DNA of 64,000 bases from Azospirillum fermentarium (GCF_025961205.1 NZ_JAOQNH010000001.1:2566001-2630000), one strand, 5' to 3'; numbered from the stretch's first letter, positions 35,859 to 45,857 are shown. Made by a program: numbers and translations. Notes: generated from the sequence alone by a model not told the origin.

Positions 35859-38204
35859 TCAGTTCCGCAGCGGCTTGCCGGTGGTGAGCATATGCTCGAT
35901 CCGGTCGATGGTGCCCGGTTCGCGCACCAGCGCCATGAAGGCTTCGCGTTCCAGCTCCAGCAGACGGTCCTCGCCCACCGGTTCGGTAAAGTCGGCGTCG
36001 GCACCGGTCAGCACGCGGGCCAGATGGTCGCAGACCACCGCATCGTGGGGCGTGGCCTTGCCCTGCAGGCGGAAGCCGTGGACGAACATGTCCAGCGCCG
36101 CCTTGCCCCCCGGCCCGGCCAGGGTATAGCTGGGCTTTTCCGGCGGGGTGTAGTTGGCCGCCAGTTCCAGCGCCTTGGCCTTGGCGTCGGCCAGCAGCCG
36201 GTCGCGGTTCATGGTGATGCCGTCGCTGCCGCGCAGATACAGCATGTCCTTGGCCTCGGCGGCGGACTTGGCGACCTTGGCGGTGCTGATGGTCTCGAAC
36301 ACCGGGGCCAGTGCCGGCATCGGCCCGCGCGGGTTCTTGCGATTGGCCGCCGACCGGGCCAGAAGCTCGGTGCACCCACCCCAGGCGGGGATCAGCCCCA
36401 CCCCCACCTCCACCAGACCCATGTAGGTCTCGGCGTGGGCCTGGACGTGGTCGGAATGCAGCAGGATCTCGCACCCGCCGCCCAGCGCCATGCCCGACGG
36501 GGCGGCAACCACCGGGAACGGCGCGTATTTCAGCGCGCGGTACGTGGCCTGACCCGTTTCCACCATCTCGTCGATCGCCGGCCACAGGCCGATGTTGACG
36601 ACGAACATGGCGAGGCCGAGGTTGGCGCCGACCGAGAAATTGTCCGCCTCGTTGTGGATGACCAGCGCCTTCCAATCCCCCTTGCCGGTGCCGATCAGCT
36701 TCATGGCCTTCTGATAGGCGGCCATGATGTCGCCGTCGATGGCGTTCATCTTGGAGGTGAACTCGACGCACAGCACGCCGTCGCCGATGTCCCACAGGGA
36801 TGCCGAACCGTTCTTCCACACCGGCTTGGACGCGCGCTTGATGTCGCTCAGCAGCAGCACGCCGTCAGGGCGGACAACCGTCTCATACTCCCCGGCCACC
36901 GACAGCGCCTGGAGTTTGCCGCCTTCGACGCGGTAGAACGGACGGCCCGCCGCCGTTTCCACCAGCGCCGGGACCGGCACGCCCATGCCGCGGCACAGGT
37001 CGGCGAAGGCCGCGGTGCCGATGCGGTCGATCAGTTCGAACGGACCCTGGCGCCAGTTGTAGCCCAGCTTCATGCCTTCATCGACCGCGGTGATGCCGTC
37101 GGCGATGTCCGGCACCAGCGAGGCGGCGTAGGCCAGCGTCTTCACCAGCACCGAGCGGGCGAAACGGCCGCCGGGGCTGTCGTGTTCGGCCAGGGCCCGC
37201 AGATCCTTGCCCGCCGCCGATACCGCCTCCGGCTTCGGGCGTTCGGCGGGGCGGAAGGCGCCGGTCGTCAGATCGACGGCTTCCTTGACCTTGCCGCCGC
37301 CGGCCTTGTTGACGCGGTAGAAACCGCCCTTGCCCTTGCGTCCGGTGTAGCCGTCGGCGATCAGCTTGGTGATGACCGGGTGCTCACGCGATTCCGCGCG
37401 GTACGGGTCGTTGGCCGGCAGGGTCGCCAGCATGGACCGCGCGATGTGCGGCATCAGGTCCAGACCCACCAGATCCATCAGGCCGAAGATGCCGGTCTTG
37501 GGGATGCCCATGGGGCGCCCGCCGATGGCGTCGGCCTCTTCCACCGACACGCCATGTTCGACCGCGGCGTTGATGGCCGCCTGGATCCAGAACACGCCGA
37601 TGCGGTTGGCGATGAAGCCGGGGGTATCCTTGCAGCGCACCACGCCCTTGCCCAGCTGCCGGTCGCAGACGTCGGCGATGAGTTCGGCGGCGTCCGTGCG
37701 GGTCTCCGGGCTGGTGACCAGCTCCAGCAGGCGCATGTAGCGCGGCGGGTTGAAGAAGTGGGTGATCAGGAAGTCGCGGCGGAAGGCGTCGGACTGCCCC
37801 TCGGTCAGGATGTGCAGCGGGATGGTGGAGGTGTTGGACGACACCACCGACCCCGGCTTGCGCACCGCGTCGATCCGCGTGTAGAGGTCGGCCTTGAGCG
37901 CCTTGTCCTCGATGATCGCCTCGACGATCCAGTCCACGTCGGCCAGCAGGCCGATATCGTCCTCCAGATTGCCGGTGGTCACCAGCCGGGCGTTGCGCTT
38001 GTGCATGAAGGCCGCGGGTTCGGTCTTGAGCATCCGCTCGACCGCCCCCTTGGCGATGGCGCTGCGGTCCTCGCTGTTCTTCGCAACGATGTCCAGCAGC
38101 ACGACGGGAATGCCGGCGTTGGCGAAATGGGCGGCGATGCCGCTGCCCATCACCCCGGCGCCGATGACGGCGGCGCGCTTGATCTCCGCGCGTTTGGAGT
38201 CCAT
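35859..38204 (-). CDS. 3-hydroxyacyl-CoA dehydrogenase / enoyl-CoA hydratase fusion
   Basis: A 781-residue bifunctional beta-oxidation protein of FadN-like order. The dehydrogenase comes first (NAD motif AAVIGAGVMGSGIAAHFANAG, then ITHFFNPPRYM and KDTPGFIANRIG, up to about residue 450). The enoyl-CoA hydratase/isomerase domain follows (oxyanion-hole region SGMALGGGCEIL near residue 570). This order is the reverse of E. coli FadB. GGGAGGAAAA lies before ATG 38204. It makes 3-ketoacyl-CoA for the thiolase encoded just upstream. Confidence 0.93.
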   Translation of the reverse strand: MDSKRAEIKRAAVIGAGVMGSGIAAHFANAGIPVVLLDIVAKNSEDRSAIAKGAVERMLKTEPAAFMHKRNARLVTTGNLEDDIGLLADVDWIVEAIIEDKALKADLYTRIDAVRKPGSVVSSNTSTIPLHILTEGQSDAFRRDFLITHFFNPPRYMRLLELVTSPETRTDAAELIADVCDRQLGKGVVRCKDTPGFIANRIGVFWIQAAINAAVEHGVSVEEADAIGGRPMGIPKTGIFGLMDLVGLDLMPHIARSMLATLPANDPYRAESREHPVITKLIADGYTGRKGKGGFYRVNKAGGGKVKEAVDLTTGAFRPAERPKPEAVSAAGKDLRALAEHDSPGGRFARSVLVKTLAYAASLVPDIADGITAVDEGMKLGYNWRQGPFELIDRIGTAAFADLCRGMGVPVPALVETAAGRPFYRVEGGKLQALSVAGEYETVVRPDGVLLLSDIKRASKPVWKNGSASLWDIGDGVLCVEFTSKMNAIDGDIMAAYQKAMKLIGTGKGDWKALVIHNEADNFSVGANLGLAMFVVNIGLWPAIDEMVETGQATYRALKYAPFPVVAAPSGMALGGGCEILLHSDHVQAHAETYMGLVEVGVGLIPAWGGCTELLARSAANRKNPRGPMPALAPVFETISTAKVAKSAAEAKDMLYLRGSDGITMNRDRLLADAKAKALELAANYTPPEKPSYTLAGPGGKAALDMFVHGFRLQGKATPHDAVVCDHLARVLTGADADFTEPVGEDRLLELEREAFMALVREPGTIDRIEHMLTTGKPLRN

Positions 38205-38235
38205 GGCGTTTTCCTCCCTTGGAACCAGCGCGGGA

Positions 38236-39372
38236 TCAGACCGCTTCCAGAATGGTGGCGATCCCCTGGCCGCCGCCGATGCACTGGCTGGCCAGTGCGA
38301 ACTTCTTGCCTTCGCGCTTCAGGAGCTGGGCGGCCTTGCCGGTGATGCGGGCACCGGTGGCGCCCAGCGGGTGGCCCAGCGCGATGGCGCCGCCGTCCAG
38401 GTTGATGCGGTCCAGGGGGATCTTCAGATCGCGGGCACAGGCCAGCGCCTGGGCGGCGAACGCCTCGTTCAGTTCCACGATGTCGATGTCCTCGATGGCC
38501 AGCCCGGCGCGGGCCAGCGCCTTGCGGGTGGCGGGCACGGGGCCCAGGCCCATCACCTCCGGCGCACAGCCGGCAACCGCGATCGACCGGATGCGGGCCA
38601 GGATCGGCAGGCCATGGGCGCGGGCGTATTCCTCCGACGCCACCAGCACCGCCGACGCACCGTCGGTCAGGGGGGAGGAGGTGCCGGCGGTCACCGACCC
38701 GTCAACCTGGAAGGCGGGCTTCAGCCCGGCCAGCGTTTCCGCGGTGGTGCCGGGGCGGATGCAGCCGTCACGCTCCACCGTGCCGCCGGGGCCGGCGATG
38801 GCGACGATCTCGTCCGACAGGCGCCCGGCGGCCTGGGCCGCGGCGGCCTTGGCGTGGGACGCGGCTGCCAGTTCCTCCTGCTCGGCGCGGGAGATCTCAT
38901 AACGCTTGGCGACGTTTTCCGCCGTCACGCCCATGGAGCAGTAAGCATCGGGGTAGGTCTGCGACAGGCCCGGATGCAGGATCGGGTTGTAGCCCATCAT
39001 CGGCACGCGGCTCATGGATTCGATGCCGGCGCACACGAACACCTCACCCGCTCCCATCTGGATGGCGCCGGCGGCCATGTGGATCGACTGCATCGACGAC
39101 CCGCAATAGCGGTTGACCGTGGTGGCCGCAACGGTCAGCGGCAGCTTGGCCAGGAACGACACGGTGCGGGCGACGTTCATACCCTGCTCGCCTTCGGGGA
39201 AGGCGCAGCCGACGATCAGATCCTCGATATCATCGGCGTTGACACCCGTGCGCTTCACCAGATCGGCGACCACGGCGGCCAGCAGATCGTCGGGGCGGAC
39301 CTTGGCAAGCTCCCCCTTGGTGGCGAAGGCGAAGGGCGAACGGGCGTAGCCCGCGATGACGACGGGTTTCAT
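38236..39372 (-). CDS. Acetyl-CoA acyltransferase (thiolase)
   Basis: A 378-residue thiolase. The nucleophile is Cys90 in NRYCGSSMQ. The second catalytic region is GGAIALGHPLGATGARI (His) and the third CIGGGQG (Cys). It is of the FadA/degradative type. GGGAGGA precedes ATG 39372, which overlaps the stop of the MerR gene (ATGA). It cleaves 3-ketoacyl-CoA to acetyl-CoA. Confidence 0.95.
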   Translation of the reverse strand: MKPVVIAGYARSPFAFATKGELAKVRPDDLLAAVVADLVKRTGVNADDIEDLIVGCAFPEGEQGMNVARTVSFLAKLPLTVAATTVNRYCGSSMQSIHMAAGAIQMGAGEVFVCAGIESMSRVPMMGYNPILHPGLSQTYPDAYCSMGVTAENVAKRYEISRAEQEELAAASHAKAAAAQAAGRLSDEIVAIAGPGGTVERDGCIRPGTTAETLAGLKPAFQVDGSVTAGTSSPLTDGASAVLVASEEYARAHGLPILARIRSIAVAGCAPEVMGLGPVPATRKALARAGLAIEDIDIVELNEAFAAQALACARDLKIPLDRINLDGGAIALGHPLGATGARITGKAAQLLKREGKKFALASQCIGGGQGIATILEAV

Positions 39373-39845
39373 TGGTTTTTTTCCTCCCATGCGGCCACGG
39401 CGGCAGCACCGCAGCGGTTCAGGTGACGGTCGATGGCGGTGTCCAGATCGCGCAGTTCGGCCAGCGTTTGCTGCACGTCGGCAAGCTGGCGCTCCAGCGC
39501 GTCGATTCGGCGGCGGGCGATGGATTGGGTGTAGCGCATCTGCTCCACCTGCCCGTCGCCCAGTTCATAGAGGTTGAGGAAGTCCTTGATCTCCGCGAGG
39601 CTGAAGCCCAGACGCTTGCCGCGGCAAATCAACGCGAGCCGCGCCCGGTCGCGGTGGGTGTACACGCGCGTCTGCCCGTCGCGGGACGGGGCCAGCAGCC
39701 CCTCCTCCTCGTAATGGCGGATGGTGCGCAGCGTCAGCCCGAATTCCGCCGCCAACTGGCCGATGGCGTAAGTGGATGAAATGGAACGGTCGGCACCGTC
39801 CACCCCCTCCCCGCCTTCCGCCGTGCCAGCGCGCCGACAGGACAT
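39369..39845 (-). CDS. MerR-family regulator of the beta-oxidation operon
   Basis: A 158-residue MerR-type protein with an HTH at about residues 26-90 (YAIGQLAAEFGLTLRTIRHYEEEGLL, RVYTHRDRARLALI) and a C-terminal coiled coil (RRRIDALERQLADVQQTLAEL). It resembles LiuR-like regulators of acyl-CoA catabolism. It is first in the operon and translationally coupled to the thiolase, so it likely controls itself. ATG 39845 follows AAGGAAA; a longer start at 39893 is possible. The palindromic operator lies 88 bp upstream. Confidence 0.9.
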   Translation of the reverse strand: MSCRRAGTAEGGEGVDGADRSISSTYAIGQLAAEFGLTLRTIRHYEEEGLLAPSRDGQTRVYTHRDRARLALICRGKRLGFSLAEIKDFLNLYELGDGQVEQMRYTQSIARRRIDALERQLADVQQTLAELRDLDTAIDRHLNRCGAAAVAAWEEKNQ

Positions 39846-39932
39846 GATCCGCGTTTCCTTCCACCCTGGGGGCCGGCCCCATGCATGGGCCATGCCTTAT
39901 TTATTGTATGTGGTGCGGCATGCCGGCGCATG

Positions 39933-39951
39933 CCTTACGTTTACGTAAAGG
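39933..39951. promoter_or_regulatory. MerR/LiuR-like operator palindrome
   Basis: CCTTACGTTTACGTAAAGG, with arms TTACGT and ACGTAA around a 2-bp centre. It resembles the binding sites reported for LiuR-type MerR regulators. It sits between the MerR gene and the divergent small membrane protein gene and could control both. Confidence 0.65.
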
Positions 39952-40110
39952 TAAGTTGGCTTCACCCAAGCGTCAAGTGTTTTGTCGGCATCCCGCGAAC
40001 GGAGTGTGACAGCGTGCCGCGCAGGGAAGTTTCAGGTGCTTGTGGCAGGGTGGAAGGAAACAACGAAGAAACGCGTACCGGAGTCACACTCGAAGGGTTT
40101 GAGGCAAACG

Positions 40111-40317
40111 ATGTCGGCACGCATCATCGTGACACTGGGAATCTGGATTCTCGTCATGGTTCTGATCGGGACCATGACCGTGGGTCTGACCGGAACGTTC
40201 TATCTGGCCATGACGGCGTTCTTCGCCGCTGTGGTGGGGGTCATGACGCTGCTGTCCCGGCGACGGGGCGAGCCGCACGACACCCCCGCCCACCACGGGC
40301 CGTCGCGCCACGGATGA
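40111..40317 (+). CDS. Small two-span membrane protein
   Basis: A 68-residue protein with two hydrophobic segments (IIVTLGIWILVMVLIGTMTVG and FYLAMTAFFAAVVGVMTLL) and a positively charged, His-rich tail. GAGG lies 7 bp before ATG 40111. Its stop overlaps the start of the next gene (ATGA). No family recognised. Confidence 0.7.
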   Translation: MSARIIVTLGIWILVMVLIGTMTVGLTGTFYLAMTAFFAAVVGVMTLLSRRRGEPHDTPAHHGPSRHG

Positions 40318-40997
40318 CCATCCCCCCGCTGTCCCGGCTGGACCACATCACCGTCGCCGCCGCCACCGTGCGCGACGGGGTGGAATGGGTGGCTGCACGG
40401 CTGAAGGGAATCACCCCGCCGGCCGGCGGGGCGCACCCGGTCATGGGCACCCATAATCATCTGCTGCGGCTGGGCGACGGCCTGTTTCTGGAGGTCATCG
40501 CCCCCGACCCGGCGGTGCCCGATCCCCCGCGCCGTCCGCGCTGGTTCGCGCTGGACGATCCCGCCTTTCTGGCGGGCCTGCGCCGGGACGGGCCGCGGCT
40601 GGCCACCTGGGTGGCGCGCACCGACGCTATCGGTGCGGTGGCCGCCCGGTCCCCGGTGCCGCTGGGCGCGCCGGAACGGGTCGGGCGCGGAACCCTGGAA
40701 TGGCTCATCACGGTGCCGCCCGACGGTTCGCTGCCGGCGGACGGGGTGGTGCCGACGCTGATCCAATGGCCGGCGGACCGGCCCCACCCGGCGGAATCCA
40801 TGGCCGATTTCTGCGTGCGGCTGGAAGGGCTGACCCTTCACCATCCCGACCCCGCCCTGGTGGCGGCGGCGCTGACCCAACTGGACGTGGCGGAGGCCCG
40901 CCCCGGCGGCCCCGTGCGTGTGGACCCCGCCCCCGCCGCCCCGCGTCTGGTGGCGCGGCTGCGGCTGGGGTCGGGGGACGCTGTGGTGTTGGGGTAA
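40314..40997 (+). CDS. VOC / glyoxalase-like domain protein
   Basis: A 227-residue protein of the vicinal-oxygen-chelate superfamily, glyoxalase-like subgroup. The pattern LDHITVAAATVRDGVEWVAARL, then GTHNHLLRLGDGLFLEVIAPDP, is typical. It is a probable metal-dependent enzyme of unknown substrate. Translationally coupled to the small membrane protein. Confident in fold, not in function. Confidence 0.85.
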   Translation: MTIPPLSRLDHITVAAATVRDGVEWVAARLKGITPPAGGAHPVMGTHNHLLRLGDGLFLEVIAPDPAVPDPPRRPRWFALDDPAFLAGLRRDGPRLATWVARTDAIGAVAARSPVPLGAPERVGRGTLEWLITVPPDGSLPADGVVPTLIQWPADRPHPAESMADFCVRLEGLTLHHPDPALVAAALTQLDVAEARPGGPVRVDPAPAAPRLVARLRLGSGDAVVLG

Positions 40998-41024
40998 TGC
41001 TGGGGTGACGGTGCCCCTTCCCCG

Positions 41025-44000
41025 TCAGGGCTCGCCGCCCACCGTCAGCCGCCCGCCAGCGGTGCGGGCGGTGGTGCCGGGGCGTTCCAGATCCTCGGCC
41101 ACGGCACCCGGCTGGACGAAATCGCCCGGCAACACCGCGCGGGCCAGATAGGCCAGACGGAACCCCGGCTTGTCGCGGCTCACCGGCACCACCCCGGCGA
41201 AACGGTCGTCGCGGTATTCCACCAGATGCACCGGCGACAGGGCATCCAGCCACGCCAGATTCCCCAGCGACCCGCTGTCGCCCACCCGCACGTTCTCGAT
41301 CACCAGACCGGCGGGCAGCGGGTCGGCCACCGCCAGCGTGCGCTCCGCCGGCTCCAGACTCTCGCCCGCCAGGATCACCACCACCAGCTCGTTGTGGCGC
41401 AGGGTGCCGGCGGTGACCGGCTTGCCGTCCATGGTGTAGAGGCTGCGGGTCAGGCGCAGGCCGTTTTCTTCCGCCGGCAGCGGTGCGGCGGGAACGCCGG
41501 TCACCGCCACGGCCACCCGCCCCTCGCCCGCCAGCACCACCGGGGCGGCCAGAAGATCGATGCGGCGCACCACGCCCCTGGCGGAATCGAAGGGCTGGCC
41601 GTCGATGGTGAGTTTCGGCGCATCGCCGCGCCCGGCCCCGCGGGCGGCCAGGGCCACCCACGCCTGTTCCTGCACCCCCGTGCGGGGTACCGCGGCCACG
41701 GTGCGGCCCAGACGGGTGACGGCCTCGCCCAGCCGGCCCTTGTCCACCACACCGCTTTCCTGCATCAGCGCCAGCACCGCCGCCTCGTCACGCAGGGCGG
41801 AGCCATGGTCTCGCAAGGCCGCCGACACCATGCGGGCGCTGGACAGGCCGGTGAACGCCTCCGCCCCCGCCTTGGTCTCCCCCGCCAGCACCAGGGCTGC
41901 GGCCACATGGGCGCGCGCCAGATCGGTGGGCAGGCTCTTCCACCAGCTCTCATGGAAGAAGCGCACGGCGCCGGCGTCGGCCTGCTTGGCGCGGGCCAGC
42001 ACGTACCCGATGTAGGCGCGGGCGGGAAGCTGCTCCTCCTCGGTCCAAGCGCTTTCGGTCTGCTGGCGCAGCCAGTCCATGCCGCGGCGGTAGGCCGGCT
42101 CGGGCACGTCATGGCCGGCATCCCGCACCCGCCCCAGCACATCCATGACAAAGGCGCTGAGCCACGGGTCGGGATCGCCCTGGGCGTTCCAGGGCGAAAA
42201 GGCGCCGTCGGCCCGCTGCATCGCCAGCAGCCGGCCCAGCAGCAGCGGCACCCGCTGCTTCGCCGGTTCCACCGCAAAGGGCACCAGCGGCGCGTCGCCG
42301 CCGGCCAGCGCGATCAGCGACAGGATGCGGCTGCCCAGCGCCTCCGCCCCGCCGGCCAGCGGACGGTCGAGGCCCAGCGCCAGGGAGGGCAGGTCAAGGT
42401 CGGCCAGCGGCCCCGCCGCCAGCACCGCCGTCACCGTGCCCGGCACCAGCCCGGCGGCCAGATCGGCACCCAGCGTGCGCGGCCCCTCGGCCAGGGAGAA
42501 GACCTGCCGCCGCGGCGGCATTCCGCTGGTGCCATGGACCCGCACCGGCCATTCCTGCTCCAGCGACAGCCCGTCCGGCCCGGCCAGCGACAGGCGCACG
42601 GTGCCCGCCCCGGCCCCGTCGGCCTTCAGCGTGCCGGACAGGGTGGCGCGGCGTCCGGCTGGGATGGCGACCGCCTGCTCCGCGTCCTCCGCCACCGTGA
42701 CGGCGCCCGTGGCGGACAGGCGGGCGGTGTAGGCGCCCTCCGGCCCCTCGATGGTCAGGGGAGCGTGGACCGCATCCCCCGGCGCCAGGGCGGGCGGCAG
42801 GGCCAGACCCGCGAGCACCCGTTCACCCACGGTGACGGTGGCATCGGCGCGGCCCAGCTTGTCCGCACTCCACGCCGCCGCCATCACCCGCAGCCGCCCG
42901 TGGAAATCGGGAAGCTCCAGCGGCACGGCCACCGTTCCATCGGCCCCCACCGGCAACACGCCGGAGAACAGCGACACCACCTGACGGTTGCGCGGCGGCA
43001 CGGCGGCGCCGGGGCGCACCCGGCGCAGGGTGATGGCCGGGGCCGGCGCCGGGTCGGTATCCAGCAGCCGGCCATAGACGTCGCGCATCTCCACCGCCAG
43101 CCCGCGGCGGCCGAGGAAATAGGCCACCGGGTCCAGCACCGGCACCGGGTCGGCCTGGGGCGCCAGGGCCAGCATTCTGTCGTCCACCGCGGCCACCACG
43201 GCAAAGGCCGGCTTGCCCGCCGCCGCCCCGCGGACGGTCAGGGTGACGGGCAGCGTCCGCCGCGGCTCCGCCGCAGCCGGGGCCGACAGGGCCACGTCCA
43301 GCCGCCGCGGCGCCGGGTCCAGCCCCAGCCACGACAGGCCGACGGCACGGCGCAGCGCCCCCTTCTGCCCCGCTTCGGGCACGGGAAAGGCGGTGGCCAG
43401 CACATAGGCGCCCGCCGTCCACGCCGGATCGACGGGGATGTCAAGAAATGCCCCCTCCGGCCCGATGGTGCGGGTCAGCGCCATGCGCACGGAACGGTCG
43501 GCGACGGTGACCAGCACCTCGCTGCGGTACGGCGGGCGGATGTGGACGCGGGCGGTGTCGCCGCCCTTGTAGGCGGCGGTCATCACCGTCACGTCCACCT
43601 TGTCGGGGCGGGCGGCGGCGGGGGCCGCACTCCACCACCCCGCACCGAAACGCACGCTGGAGGCGACGCCGGTCTGGGGGTCGAACACCTCCAGCCGGTA
43701 ATGGCCGGCCTGCACCGGCTCCTCCACCACCGCCGGGGCGGACGCGGCGGCCGACAGGGTGCCGCCGGTGACGCGGGTGTCCTTGGTCGTCGTCTCGTAA
43801 TCCCAGCGCCCGTTGGTTTCCACCCAGCGGTAATCCTGGGTTTCCTCGAACAGGTCGAAGGACAGGTCGGGCTTGTCCACCGGGGTGCCGTCGCGGCCCA
43901 CCACCACCACCTCGAACGCGGCGGACGCGCCCTCGGGCACGCCCTGGCCGTCGAAACGGGGGCGGATGCCGATGGCGAAGGGCTGGTGGTTGACCGGCAA

Positions 44001-45752
44001 CACCATCTCGCGGGTCAGCGGGCGTCCGCCGATGTCGGTGACGGTGGCGCGCAGCACCGCTTCCAGCGGACGGGTGGTGTCGGGGCGGCGGGGCAGAGCC
44101 ACGGCGATGTGCGCCTGGCCGTCCGGCCCGGTGGTGAAGCCGGGAAGATCCTGTTTCTGTGGCGGGAATTCCTTTTCCACCGGCCCGAAGCGATAGCCGG
44201 ACAGGCCCGGTGCCGGGCTTTCCGCCGGGCGCAGGGTCAGGCTGGCCTCCCCCGGCAGGCCCGCCGCCGGAGCGCCGTAGAGGTCGCGCACGTCCAGCGT
44301 CACCGCCACCGGCTCCGTCCCTTCCAGCGCCGGACGGTCGGCGGCAAGGCCCAGCGTCAGGCGGGGAGGAACCACATCCTCCACCTGGAACCGGGCGGAG
44401 CCGATGGCTTGCCCGCCGTCCCCGTCATGAACCGTGGCCGTCCATTGGCCGGTCATGGCGTTGGGGGCGATGGGGAAGGACACCGCCGCCCCGCCGGCAC
44501 CGGCATCCATCACCGTCCTGCGGTCCACCTCCACCCCGTCGGGGCGGCGCAGCGACACCGCCAGCGCGCGGCCCGTGACCGCGTTGGCATCGCCGTCGCG
44601 CACCAGCACCGTCAGCACCGCCGGCTCGCCGGGCCGGTACAGCCCACGGCTGGGGGAGATCCAGGCATCGAGCGCCTTGGGCGGCTCCAGCGCCCCGGCC
44701 GCCTTGGGCGGGCGCCCGTCCCCCGGCCCGTTCAGATCCATCATGGCCAGATCGCCGCCGCGGCGGGCCAGCAGCACCTGGGCCGGCCTGTCGCCCGCCA
44801 GGGCGTCGGCGGGCACGCGGGCGATGCCGTCGGGGCCGGTGGTCACCGTGGCCCTGTCGCTGTGGTCGCGGGCCAGCAGGCGCAACTCCACCCCCTCTTG
44901 CGGGCGGGCGGTGGCGACGGAGCGGGCATAGACCAGCAGCCCGTCGTCGCCGCGCACGGCGGTCAGCCCCAGATCGGTCACCAGGAACCATTGGGTGGCG
45001 CGCGATGCCCAATCCTTTTCCGGCACCTCGTCGGCGGACGCCACGGCCACATAGACGCCGGGGTCCAGCCGGCCCACCACCGCATCCACCGGGAACGGGG
45101 TGATGAGCACGGCGTTGCGGGCGCCGGGCACGGCCATCTCGCCCTTCCACACCTCCTGCCCCGCCTTGGCGACGATGGCGCCGACGTCGTTGTCGGTCAG
45201 TTCCTGGTTGATGCGGCCCTGATGGATCTGTTCGACGATGGCCGGGTCGGGCAGCCGCAGGATCTGCAGGCGCACCCGCGCCACGTTGATGGTGCGCAGC
45301 GGCAGCCCCTCCATCCCCAGGCGGGGCAGGATGTAGCCGGCGCCGCGGAACGCCAGGGCGGAGCGGCGGTTCGGCACCTCCACCGTGCGCGATACCCCTT
45401 CGGCCAGGGTACGGCCGTCGGCGGCGGGCAGGCCGGCGGCCACCGTCACCTGATAGCTCTGCCCGTGCTGCAGCCCGTCCAGACAGACGGAGCGGTCGCG
45501 GGCGGCCAGCGTGCCCTTGACCTCCGGCGTGACGCTCAGCCAGGGGCGCAGGTCGGGGGTACCCGCCCGCTCGACCCGCGCGTTGAAGGTGACGCAGACC
45601 TGGGGCACGTCCCGTTCGGCCACCACCTCCACCTCGCCCACCGCCAGGGGGGCGGAATCGGCGGGTGCGGGATCGGCGGCGGCGGCCGGCTGGGCAAGGA
45701 CAGCCGACCAGACGGCGAAGACGCCGAGGGTGCACGCCAAAGCACGTTGCAT
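41025..45752 (-). CDS. Bacterial alpha-2-macroglobulin without the thioester motif
   Basis: A 1575-residue exported protein of the YfhM/YfaS class. A signal peptide (CTLGVFAVWSAVLAQPAAA) is followed by a string of beta-sandwich (MG) domains (for example YRPGEPAVLTVLVRDGDANA), a DxxM-type centre (AAVDDRMLALAPQ, YFLGRRGLAVEMRDVYGRL) and a C-terminal alpha/alpha-toroid domain. Where the thioester CxEQ is expected, the sequence reads RPLAGGAEALGSR at about 42330-42360, so Cys and Gln are absent. Such proteins trap proteases in the periplasm; the type lacking the thioester must use a different mode. pbpC, its frequent partner, is not in the window. ATG 45752 is chosen. Confidence 0.9.
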   Translation of the reverse strand: MQRALACTLGVFAVWSAVLAQPAAAADPAPADSAPLAVGEVEVVAERDVPQVCVTFNARVERAGTPDLRPWLSVTPEVKGTLAARDRSVCLDGLQHGQSYQVTVAAGLPAADGRTLAEGVSRTVEVPNRRSALAFRGAGYILPRLGMEGLPLRTINVARVRLQILRLPDPAIVEQIHQGRINQELTDNDVGAIVAKAGQEVWKGEMAVPGARNAVLITPFPVDAVVGRLDPGVYVAVASADEVPEKDWASRATQWFLVTDLGLTAVRGDDGLLVYARSVATARPQEGVELRLLARDHSDRATVTTGPDGIARVPADALAGDRPAQVLLARRGGDLAMMDLNGPGDGRPPKAAGALEPPKALDAWISPSRGLYRPGEPAVLTVLVRDGDANAVTGRALAVSLRRPDGVEVDRRTVMDAGAGGAAVSFPIAPNAMTGQWTATVHDGDGGQAIGSARFQVEDVVPPRLTLGLAADRPALEGTEPVAVTLDVRDLYGAPAAGLPGEASLTLRPAESPAPGLSGYRFGPVEKEFPPQKQDLPGFTTGPDGQAHIAVALPRRPDTTRPLEAVLRATVTDIGGRPLTREMVLPVNHQPFAIGIRPRFDGQGVPEGASAAFEVVVVGRDGTPVDKPDLSFDLFEETQDYRWVETNGRWDYETTTKDTRVTGGTLSAAASAPAVVEEPVQAGHYRLEVFDPQTGVASSVRFGAGWWSAAPAAARPDKVDVTVMTAAYKGGDTARVHIRPPYRSEVLVTVADRSVRMALTRTIGPEGAFLDIPVDPAWTAGAYVLATAFPVPEAGQKGALRRAVGLSWLGLDPAPRRLDVALSAPAAAEPRRTLPVTLTVRGAAAGKPAFAVVAAVDDRMLALAPQADPVPVLDPVAYFLGRRGLAVEMRDVYGRLLDTDPAPAPAITLRRVRPGAAVPPRNRQVVSLFSGVLPVGADGTVAVPLELPDFHGRLRVMAAAWSADKLGRADATVTVGERVLAGLALPPALAPGDAVHAPLTIEGPEGAYTARLSATGAVTVAEDAEQAVAIPAGRRATLSGTLKADGAGAGTVRLSLAGPDGLSLEQEWPVRVHGTSGMPPRRQVFSLAEGPRTLGADLAAGLVPGTVTAVLAAGPLADLDLPSLALGLDRPLAGGAEALGSRILSLIALAGGDAPLVPFAVEPAKQRVPLLLGRLLAMQRADGAFSPWNAQGDPDPWLSAFVMDVLGRVRDAGHDVPEPAYRRGMDWLRQQTESAWTEEEQLPARAYIGYVLARAKQADAGAVRFFHESWWKSLPTDLARAHVAAALVLAGETKAGAEAFTGLSSARMVSAALRDHGSALRDEAAVLALMQESGVVDKGRLGEAVTRLGRTVAAVPRTGVQEQAWVALAARGAGRGDAPKLTIDGQPFDSARGVVRRIDLLAAPVVLAGEGRVAVAVTGVPAAPLPAEENGLRLTRSLYTMDGKPVTAGTLRHNELVVVILAGESLEPAERTLAVADPLPAGLVIENVRVGDSGSLGNLAWLDALSPVHLVEYRDDRFAGVVPVSRDKPGFRLAYLARAVLPGDFVQPGAVAEDLERPGTTARTAGGRLTVGGEP

Positions 45753-45857
45753 GACGGGAAGGACTCCGTGTCTTCGGGGCTGACGGACCGGCGGAGTATG
45801 CCCAAGCAGCCACCCCAGCGCCATGGGGTTGTTTTTGTTTCGGAAAGAGCCCCGCCG

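Noticed and set aside
35892..38345. An 817-residue plus-strand frame opposite the FadB-type gene
   Set aside because: Antisense shadow; the minus-strand gene has clear NAD-binding and hydratase motifs.
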